Source: RYN-433 sp036558265 (GTDB taxonomy: Bacteria > Planctomycetota > Phycisphaerae > Tepidisphaerales > Tepidisphaeraceae). From it: a stretch of DNA of 10,614 nt. Numbering within the stretch: position 1 is the first letter of the stretch; each line of letters begins with the position of its first letter. The DNA lies in the NCBI GenBank assembly GCA_036558265.1, contig DATBFY010000506.1:1-10614 (forward strand), read 5' to 3'. This document shows, piece by piece, positions 5,661 through 10,614 of the stretch. The notes under the pieces were generated by a model, which was given only the letters and a program-made list of their open reading frames with translations, had not been told where the DNA came from and did not search any database. The position numbers and the translations under genes are program-made.

Positions 5661-6839
5661 ATGGACAACGTTCGCATCGGCATCATCGGCCTGGGGAACA
5701 TGGGCACCCACCACGTGAATTACATGGATACGGTCGAAGGCGCGACCCTCACCGCCGTCTGTGACGCCGACGAGGCCCGGGCGGACAAGGTGGCGCAAAA
5801 GTTCTCAGAACTGGCGAAGTTCACGCGATACGAAGACCTGCTGGAATCCGGCACGTGCGACGCGATCCTGATCGCCACGCCCCACTACCAGCACCCGCTC
5901 ATCACCGACGCCGCCTTTGCCAGGGGCCTGCACGTGCTCTGTGAGAAGCCGGTGGCCGTCCGCGTCAGCGACGCGCGCAAGACCAACGAGCTGCACAAAC
6001 GTTATCCCCACCTCAAGTACGCGCTGATGTTCCAGACGCGAACCGCCCCCATCTACCTCAAGATCAAGCAACTGATCGACGAGGGCGAACTGGGCGACCA
6101 GGTGACCCGCATCACCTGGATCGCCACCAATTGGTTCCGCACCTGGACTTACTTCGCCATGGGCGGGTGGCGCGGCACCTGGTCGGGCGAGGGCGGGGGC
6201 GTTTTGATCAACCAGAACCCGCACAACCTCGACCTGCTGCAGTGGCTCCCCTCGATGATGCCCAATCGCGTCACCGCGATCGCCAACCTGGGCAAGCATC
6301 ATCCGATCGAGGTCGAGGACGAGGTTTGCGCCATCCTGGAGTACCCCAACGGCGCGATCGGGCAGTTCGTCACCGGCACGGGCGAATACCCCGGCACCGA
6401 CCGATTGGAGATCGCCGGCGACCGCGGCCGACTGGTGTGCGAGCGGAACACGCTCAAGCTGTTCCAGACCCGCAAGAGCGTCCGCAGCGTCCGCGAAACC
6501 AGCAAGGAAGCCTTCGCCCACATCGACACCTGGGAGATCGACGTGCCGATCCCCACCGCCAGGCCCGAGTCGCACAAGACCCTCACGCAGAACTTCGTCA
6601 ACGCGATCCTCAAAAATGAACCGCTGATCGCGCCGGGCGAAGAGGGCGTCCGCGGGCTGGAGATCGGCAATGCGATGCTGATGGCGGGCGTGACGCGGCA
6701 GGCGGTGAACCTGCCGATCGACGCCGGGGCGTTCGATACGCTGCTTGTGGACCTGGAGAAGAAGTATGGCGGGCGGAAGAAGGTGGCGGCACCGGTGGAC
6801 GCGGTGGTGGACATGGGGGCGAGCTTCGCGAAGGCGTGA
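5661..6839 (+). CDS. Gfo/Idh/MocA family oxidoreductase
   Basis: A 392-residue NAD(P)-dependent oxidoreductase, likely cytoplasmic, acting on a sugar, inositol or related polyol. The N-terminal Rossmann fold opens with RIGIIGLGNMGTHH (5-18, GxGxxG at 10-15). AVCDAD (32-37) ends strand 2, and Asp35 favours NAD-type binding. ATPHYQH (72-78) and the family hallmark CEKP (94-97) follow; Lys96 is the expected catalytic lysine. The C-terminal domain has GEGGGVLINQNPHNLDLLQW, with His188 as the probable catalytic histidine. Length and motifs are typical. A low-complexity C-terminal tail (371-392) extends past the domain. GAGGGAGA at 5646-5653, seven bases before the ATG, is a good Shine-Dalgarno site and fixes the start. 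Planctomycetes carry many paralogs, so substrate cannot be read from sequence. There is no obvious link to the neighbouring isocitrate dehydrogenase, which has its own promoter. Confidence 0.92.
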   Translation: MDNVRIGIIGLGNMGTHHVNYMDTVEGATLTAVCDADEARADKVAQKFSELAKFTRYEDLLESGTCDAILIATPHYQHPLITDAAFARGLHVLCEKPVAVRVSDARKTNELHKRYPHLKYALMFQTRTAPIYLKIKQLIDEGELGDQVTRITWIATNWFRTWTYFAMGGWRGTWSGEGGGVLINQNPHNLDLLQWLPSMMPNRVTAIANLGKHHPIEVEDEVCAILEYPNGAIGQFVTGTGEYPGTDRLEIAGDRGRLVCERNTLKLFQTRKSVRSVRETSKEAFAHIDTWEIDVPIPTARPESHKTLTQNFVNAILKNEPLIAPGEEGVRGLEIGNAMLMAGVTRQAVNLPIDAGAFDTLLVDLEKKYGGRKKVAAPVDAVVDMGASFAKA

Positions 6840-6865
6840 GGCCGGGACCGCATCCCGCCGCTTCG

Positions 6866-6894
6866 TTGACATCCCCACCCCCCTCTCATACTTT
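6866..6894 (+). promoter_or_regulatory. Candidate promoter for isocitrate dehydrogenase
   Basis: A perfect TTGACA (6866-6871) is followed after 17 bases by TACTTT (6889-6894), or after 15 by CATACT. The spacer is C-rich, like that at 5597-5625. The CTAC heptad array lies between this promoter and the start codon, so the array would be transcribed as 5' leader. Confidence 0.5.
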
Positions 6895-6902
6895 CGCCGC
6901 TT

Positions 6903-6937
6903 TCCTACTGGCTACTGTCTGCTTACTACCGACTACC
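6903..6937 (+). repeat. NNCTACN heptad array, five units (copy 2)
   Basis: Five 7-base units centred on CTAC (third unit GTCTGCT) end 10 bases before the isocitrate dehydrogenase ATG. Aligned unit by unit with the array at 2930-2964, 27 of 35 bases agree and the second to fourth units keep the same order. Unlike copy 1, this one follows a 63-base gap after the upstream stop and does not contain it. Confidence 0.85.
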
Positions 6938-6947
6938 GCGAGGTTTC

Positions 6948-8288
6948 ATGCCCACCCCCGCCTTCAACGACGTCACCGTCCCCGCCAACGGCCAGCCGAT
7001 CACGATCTCCGGCGGCAAGCTCAACGTGCCCGACCGCCCGATCATCCCGTTCATCGAGGGCGACGGCACCGGGCCGGACATCTGGCGCGCGTCCGTCCGC
7101 GTCTTCGACGCCGCGGTCGAAAAAGCCTACGGCGGCAAGCGCAAGATCGCCTGGATGGAAGTCCTCGCGGGCGAGAAATCGTTCAAGAAGCTCAACACGT
7201 GGCTGCCGGATGATACGGTCGAGGCGTTCAAGCACTTCCACGTCGGCATCAAGGGCCCGCTGACCACGCCGGTCGGCGGCGGGATCCGCTCGCTCAACGT
7301 GGCGCTGCGGCAGATGCTGGACCTGTATGTCTGCCTGCGCCCGGTGCGGTGGTTCCAGGGCGTGCCGTCGCCGGTCAAACATCCGGAGAAGGTGGACATG
7401 GTGATCTTCCGGGAGAACACCGAGGACATCTACGCCGGCATCGAATACGCCGCCGGCACCCCCGAATCGCAGAAGATTCTCGACTTCCTTCAGAAGGAGT
7501 TTCCGAAAGAGTTTAAGAAGATCCGCTTCGGCACGACCGAGGCGGCCCAGGGGTGGCAGAAGCAGCTCGAGGGGATCGGCGCGCCGCGCCGCGAGGTTGG
7601 CGTGCAGGTCGGCATCGGGTTTAAGCCGGTCAGCTACCTGGGCACCGAGCGCCTGGTACACAGCGCGATCGGCTACGCGATCAAGCACAAGCGCAAGAGC
7701 GTCACGCTGGTTCACAAGGGGAACATCATGAAGTTCACCGAGGGCACGTTCCGCGACTGGGGGTACAAGGTCGCGAAAGAGTTCTACGGCGCCGTCGAGA
7801 TCGACGGCGGCCCCTGGTGCAAGATCCCCGAAGGAAAACCCGGCGCGGGCCTGGTCATCAAGGACGCGATCGCCGACATCACGCTCCAGCAGGTGCTCAC
7901 GCGCCCGGAAGATTTCGATGTGATCGCGACGCTCAACCTCAACGGCGACTATCTGTCGGACGCGCTGGCGGCGCAGGTGGGCGGCATCGGCATCGCGCCC
8001 GGCGGCAACATCAACTACGTCACCGGCCACGCCGTCTTCGAGGCCACCCACGGCACCGCCCCCAAGTACGCCAACCAGGACAAGGTCAATCCCGGATCCG
8101 TCGTGCTCTCGGGCGTGATGATGCTGGAGTACATGGCCTGGCAGGAGGCCGCCGACCTGATCCTCAAGGGCCTGGAGCGCGCGATCGCCGCCAAGACCGT
8201 CACCTACGACTTTGCACGACTGATGCAGGGCGCCAGGGAGATCAAGTGCTCGGAATTCGCCGATGAGATGATCAAGCACATGGGGTGA
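6948..8288 (+). CDS. icd: NADP-dependent isocitrate dehydrogenase
   Basis: This TCA-cycle enzyme oxidatively decarboxylates isocitrate to 2-oxoglutarate with NADP. The 446-residue protein is of the E. coli homodimeric type (416 residues). Substrate residues are in TTPVGGGIRSLNVALRQ (106-122): Ser115, Asn117 and Arg121, plus Arg131, correspond to E. coli S113, N115, R119 and R129. Tyr162 in EDIYAGIE and Lys257 in HKGNIMKFTEG match Y160 and K230. The cofactor segment EATHGTAPKYANQDKVNPGS and the later VTYDFARLM keep the Lys-Tyr and the Tyr/Arg that select NADP in E. coli. About 24 extra residues lie at 196-222, between the equivalents of the RF and GIG motifs. Ser115 is also the E. coli phosphorylation site; no AceK is present here. 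GAGG five bases before the ATG supports the start. A hairpin terminator follows. Confidence 0.96.
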   Translation: MPTPAFNDVTVPANGQPITISGGKLNVPDRPIIPFIEGDGTGPDIWRASVRVFDAAVEKAYGGKRKIAWMEVLAGEKSFKKLNTWLPDDTVEAFKHFHVGIKGPLTTPVGGGIRSLNVALRQMLDLYVCLRPVRWFQGVPSPVKHPEKVDMVIFRENTEDIYAGIEYAAGTPESQKILDFLQKEFPKEFKKIRFGTTEAAQGWQKQLEGIGAPRREVGVQVGIGFKPVSYLGTERLVHSAIGYAIKHKRKSVTLVHKGNIMKFTEGTFRDWGYKVAKEFYGAVEIDGGPWCKIPEGKPGAGLVIKDAIADITLQQVLTRPEDFDVIATLNLNGDYLSDALAAQVGGIGIAPGGNINYVTGHAVFEATHGTAPKYANQDKVNPGSVVLSGVMMLEYMAWQEAADLILKGLERAIAAKTVTYDFARLMQGAREIKCSEFADEMIKHMG

Positions 8289-8313
8289 CGCGGTCCGCGA
8301 GATATCCATTTGC

Positions 8314-8336
8314 GAACCCGCAGCGGGTTCTTTGTT
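8314..8336 (+). terminator. Intrinsic terminator after isocitrate dehydrogenase
   Basis: GAACCCG (8314-8320) pairs with CGGGTTC (8324-8330) around a CAG loop and is followed by TCTTTGTTC-like T-rich sequence. It sits 25 bases after the dehydrogenase stop and touches the stop of the convergent gene. On the - strand the hairpin is not followed by a T-run, so it mainly serves the + strand. Confidence 0.65.
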
Positions 8337-9601
8337 CAGCGTCGGCGACGCAGTAATGGAACGATCCCCGCGAGGACCAGCATCCCCATCCCCGGTTCCG
8401 GCGCCGCCACGTACACGTCGAACCCGGGACTGTTGTAGATCGTCCCGTAATCCAGGAGGAAATGCCCGTCATCGAAGGACCCGGGTGCGTCGTAGCTCGA
8501 GTTCAGACTTCCGCGCGAACCCGGCAACGTCTTGACCTTCGTGAAGCTCGCCAAATCGTAGACGTACGTGTCGTTCTGGCCGAATGCCCACAGGTATCCG
8601 TCGGTCAGCGCCGGCGTGACGGCGTTGGCGAACGTCTGCCCGCCCAGCGACCTGAGAATGTTCCCCGTGTCCGGATCGCGCTCGACAAGCGTGCTGTTGT
8701 CCACGGAGTAGATTTTGCCATCGGCCCCGAGCGCCACCGACGCACCGCTATCGACGCCGGCGCCGGTCTTCTGCCACACCTGCGTGATGGTCGAGTTTGA
8801 CGTGTAGTGATACGCCGTCAGCGCCGTCGTCGCGCCGTTGTAATCCTCCATCACGTAGAACTGGCTTCGCGACGGGTCGTAAGCGACGGTGGTGCCCCCG
8901 CCCCCGGAAATATTGCCGCTCTGGAAATGGTTGCTCGCCCCTGTGTTGATGTCGAAGGAATAGTACTGCCCGGGCCCGGCGAGGACGACCGAGCTGCCAG
9001 CGACCGTCGGGATCGACGCCCCGCCGATGCTGCCCGACTTGGTCCACAGAACGGTGCCCGACGTCGCGTCGAGCTGGATCGCCTGGACGTTGCCGCCGTT
9101 GGATACGTACGCGGTCAGCTTCCCGGTCGAGGGGTTATGGTAGAGCGTGGGCGCGTTGGCGATGTTGCTCAGGCTCGCGACCGTGTACTTGAGCGCCCCG
9201 GTCGCCGCGTCCAGCACGAACAGCTTCTGAGCATTGGTCCCCTGCTCCTCGGCCTGGTAGACGACCAGCCCGTCGGCGTAACTGGGCTGGGACGGGAAGA
9301 TGTACTTTCCCGTGTACGTCCAGTTGACGGCGCCGTCGGACAACCGGAACGACCGGATTGACGTCGAATCGCTCCCCACCCCCTGCTGGTTGCGCATGGC
9401 GATGACGTCCCCACCGACGATCAGCGGCGTGGCATACCCGGCCGGCGCGCTCCACGACCGCGTGATCGTGCGCGGGTCGAATGACGCCGTCGATCGCCCG
9501 GTATGGGCGACGTCGTGCTGGTACATCGTCCATTCGTCCCCGCGGGCGGCCGACGAAACGCCGATCAGGACAATGGCGACAAGAAAACCCCAGTTGCGCA
9601 T
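8336..9601 (-). CDS. Secreted PQQ-like beta-propeller protein with PEP-CTERM anchor
   Basis: A 421-residue exported protein. Residues 1-21 form a signal peptide: RN, a hydrophobic core GFLVAIVLIGV, then SSAARG. The mature part starts with WTMYQHDVAHTGRS, the usual opening of PQQ-like/WD40-type propeller proteins. Blade-like repeats then alternate a strand with 'D..TG' turns (for example VLDAATGAL, LDATSGTVLW, RDPDTGNILRS). Ser, Thr, Gly and Asn are enriched, as in many surface proteins. The C terminus has PEP at 401-403, a hydrophobic helix and RRRR at 418-421. This is the PEP-CTERM signal processed by an exosortase/archaeosortase-like system; no exosortase is in the window. The start at 9601 is preferred over an in-frame ATG at 9640 because it begins the signal peptide and has GGGAGAGGAG directly upstream. 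No enzymatic residues are recognisable, so it is more likely structural or binding. Confidence 0.88.
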   Translation of the reverse strand: MRNWGFLVAIVLIGVSSAARGDEWTMYQHDVAHTGRSTASFDPRTITRSWSAPAGYATPLIVGGDVIAMRNQQGVGSDSTSIRSFRLSDGAVNWTYTGKYIFPSQPSYADGLVVYQAEEQGTNAQKLFVLDAATGALKYTVASLSNIANAPTLYHNPSTGKLTAYVSNGGNVQAIQLDATSGTVLWTKSGSIGGASIPTVAGSSVVLAGPGQYYSFDINTGASNHFQSGNISGGGGTTVAYDPSRSQFYVMEDYNGATTALTAYHYTSNSTITQVWQKTGAGVDSGASVALGADGKIYSVDNSTLVERDPDTGNILRSLGGQTFANAVTPALTDGYLWAFGQNDTYVYDLASFTKVKTLPGSRGSLNSSYDAPGSFDDGHFLLDYGTIYNSPGFDVYVAAPEPGMGMLVLAGIVPLLRRRR

Positions 9602-9614
9602 CTTCTCCTCTCCC
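9602..9614 (-). promoter_or_regulatory. Shine-Dalgarno site that fixes the PEP-CTERM gene start
   Basis: On the - strand the bases before the ATG read GGGAGAGGAGAAG. AGGAG ends three bases and GGGAG eight bases before the start. This selects the ATG at 9601 over the in-frame ATG 39 bases further upstream, which would put a charged tail before the signal peptide. Confidence 0.8.
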
Positions 9615-9653
9615 TTCCCGGAGTGCTTGCGATGTTGCAATCAGTTTGTGGGG

Positions 9654-9683
9654 AAGATAGCGATCGACGGTCGTGACGGTCAA
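9654..9683 (-). promoter_or_regulatory. Candidate promoter for the PEP-CTERM gene
   Basis: On the - strand TTGACC (9678-9683) is followed after 18 bases by TATCTT (9654-9659), or after 17 by CTATCT. Position and boxes fit a sigma-70 promoter with a leader of roughly 45 bases before the ATG. Confidence 0.55.
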
Positions 9684-9722
9684 TCGAAAAACGCTCGCCG
9701 CAAGTTCCAGCGAACGCTGAGA

Positions 9723-9751
9723 TTATCGTCCCGCCTTCCGTCATTTAGAAT
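9723..9751 (+). promoter_or_regulatory. Candidate promoter for the short hydrolase-like gene
   Basis: TAGAAT (9746-9751) matches five of six -10 bases and lies 24 bases before the ATG. TTATCG (9723-9728), 17 bases upstream, is a weak -35. It is divergent from the PEP-CTERM promoter, with about 40 bases between their -35 boxes. Confidence 0.45.
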
Positions 9752-9775
9752 GGGGCAAGAGGGCGACACGGCGCG

Positions 9776-10099
9776 ATGCACGTTCCAACGCATATCCTTT
9801 CCGGGTGGTGCCTGGGCAACCTCTTGCCTCTGGGCAAGCGGGAACGATCGGGGCCGGGTTGGGGAATCAGCTACTGGTGGCCCTGGCGGCACGGGGCCGG
9901 GTATTGGTGGATCAATCCCCACCCGTGGGAGTTCTACTCGTGGCAGAACATCACGGCCGCGTATGCGCTGCTGGGGTGGACGCTGGCGATCGCCTATTTC
10001 CGGCGCCGGACCCCCTTGGAAGCCCTGATGCCGGAACTCGACCGGAAACTGGTCCATTGGCCGGCGTCAGGAACTTCATTGCACGCGGAAGCGCCTTGA
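9776..10099 (+). pseudogene. Shortened DUF457/YdjM-like membrane hydrolase, probable internal deletion
   Basis: The 107-residue frame is intact from ATG 9776 to TGA. Residues 1-24 (MHVPTHILSGWCLGNLLPLG...) resemble the N terminus of YdjM/DUF457 membrane-bound metal-dependent hydrolases. Residues 25-92, beginning SGPGWGISYWWPW, resemble the C-terminal part of planctomycete members as I recall them, with a Trp-rich segment, one helix (about 59-75) and RTPLEALMPELDRKL. Full-length relatives are about 200 residues. The missing middle would carry the metal-binding Asp/His motifs and several helices. The join falls between codons 24 and 25 (9847/9848). The alignment is from memory and needs a search. 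If correct, the gene is an in-frame internal deletion, either a pseudogene or a catalytically dead remnant. If not, it is a small Trp-rich membrane protein of unknown function. It has its own -10-like box. Confidence 0.5.
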
Positions 10100-10108
10100 T
10101 CCTATGAT
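10079..10108 (+). promoter_or_regulatory. Candidate promoter for the terminal zinc-ribbon gene
   Basis: TTGCAC (10079-10084) is followed after 18 bases by TATGAT (10103-10108), a five-of-six -10 match. The -35 box lies within the end of the preceding gene and the start codon is 33 bases downstream of the -10 box. GAGGTG (10131-10136) is a possible Shine-Dalgarno site. Confidence 0.55.
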
Positions 10109-10140
10109 GTGGGATCGAGGTTGTCGTACCGAGGTGTGGC

Positions 10141-10614
10141 ATGGATTTGATCCGCTGCCCGCGATGTGCCAAGGAGATCCCGGACGTCTCGCGCTTCTGC
10201 CGCCGTTGCGGGTGTTCGATCGCCTGGGGGATGGCGGGGGTGGTGCCGCCCCCGGTGATCCCGGGGCTGCCCGGGCGGGGGGCTTTCAGCAGCGATCGTC
10301 CCGCGGCGACCCCGTCGAACCGTTGCGGGCCCCGCCGCACCAAATCCTGGCCGCAGTGCACGACGCGCAAGTCGGGCGGCGGCGGATCCGGCGCCGTGCT
10401 GACCATGCTGGGAATTGCCGCCGTGACCTTCTTCATGCACCTGCAGCGGACGACGACGCACCCGGTGCTCACTCCGCCGGCGTTCCCCAATTCGGTACGC
10501 TATCACCCTCCGCGACCCCTCGAATCCCCCATGACCTACCCAATGCCGATGCGCAGCGACTCGTCGGACCTGGTGTTTCCGACAATCCCGATGCCCCAGG
10601 CGCCGCAGGTCCCC
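10141..10614 (+). CDS. Zinc-ribbon, single-helix protein (3' end outside window)
   Basis: The frame from ATG 10141 stays open for 158 codons to the window edge. Residues 1-25 hold a double-CxxC ribbon, CPRCAKEIPDVSRFCRRCG, with Cys 6, 9, 20 and 23, as in the short zinc-ribbon domains found at the N terminus of many bacterial membrane proteins. A Pro/Gly/Arg-rich linker (30-82) contains two further cysteines (62, 73). One hydrophobic segment (about 84-101) is a likely transmembrane helix. After it comes a Pro/Met-rich, low-complexity region without a recognised fold. The ribbon would be cytoplasmic and the Pro-rich part outside the membrane; this is inferred from the domain order. Its promoter and a GAGGTG site precede it, which supports this start. 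Function is unknown. Confidence 0.7.
   Translation, partial: MDLIRCPRCAKEIPDVSRFCRRCGCSIAWGMAGVVPPPVIPGLPGRGAFSSDRPAATPSNRCGPRRTKSWPQCTTRKSGGGGSGAVLTMLGIAAVTFFMHLQRTTTHPVLTPPAFPNSVRYHPPRPLESPMTYPMPMRSDSSDLVFPTIPMPQAPQVP

Noticed and set aside
6843..6857. Terminator after the Gfo/Idh gene
   Set aside because: The CGGGA/TCCCG stem is only five base pairs and no T-run follows.
6933..8309. A 458-codon open frame on the - strand opposite isocitrate dehydrogenase
   Set aside because: It exactly shadows the dehydrogenase, is dominated by Asp, Arg, His and Leu, and has no family motif.

Overview
The window is GC-rich DNA with dense, short-gapped genes, and it looks like a Planctomycetota chromosome, probably of the Phycisphaerae type. 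This placement is inference. It rests on a PEP-CTERM sorting tail on a secreted beta-propeller protein, a lipid A pathway gene of the LpxI type, the 'CxxCxYDLR...CPECG' zinc ribbon often seen in planctomycetes, and a Gfo/Idh/MocA oxidoreductase. No tRNA, rRNA, CRISPR array, transposase or phage gene was seen.

Region 1 (1-3654, all + strand) is a run of closely spaced genes: the tail of an unknown gene, lpxI (lipid A synthesis), a class I O-methyltransferase, moaD and moaE (the two subunits of molybdopterin synthase), a four-helix membrane protein and nth (endonuclease III). The methyltransferase and moaD overlap by ATGA. The other junctions, apart from the 20-base moaD-moaE gap, hold short-period tandem repeats and have no obvious Shine-Dalgarno site.

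Region 2 (3655-5660) has a small membrane zinc-ribbon protein (+) converging on a long LOG-family phosphoribohydrolase (-). The gap between them holds a GC-rich palindromic element and a period-8 array. The LOG gene diverges from region 3 across a compact two-way promoter region.

Region 3 (5661-8335) has a Gfo/Idh/MocA oxidoreductase and an NADP-type isocitrate dehydrogenase, both +. Each has its own TTGAC-type promoter with a C-rich spacer, and a hairpin terminator follows the dehydrogenase.

Region 4 (8336-10614) has a secreted PEP-CTERM beta-propeller protein (-). It diverges from a short + gene that appears to be an internally deleted DUF457/YdjM-like membrane hydrolase. A zinc-ribbon, single-helix protein follows and runs off the window end.

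The most unusual feature is the set of intergenic short-period arrays: TTTGAC heptads at 38-65 and 2299-2326, their reverse-oriented relatives at 3657-3684, CTAC heptads at 2930-2964 and 6903-6937, a period-10 inverted pair at 919-1015, and period-8 units at 4316-4355. They sit between genes, often contain the upstream stop codon, and often end 6-15 bases before the next start. Paired copies keep the same unit order, which suggests whole arrays were copied between gene junctions.
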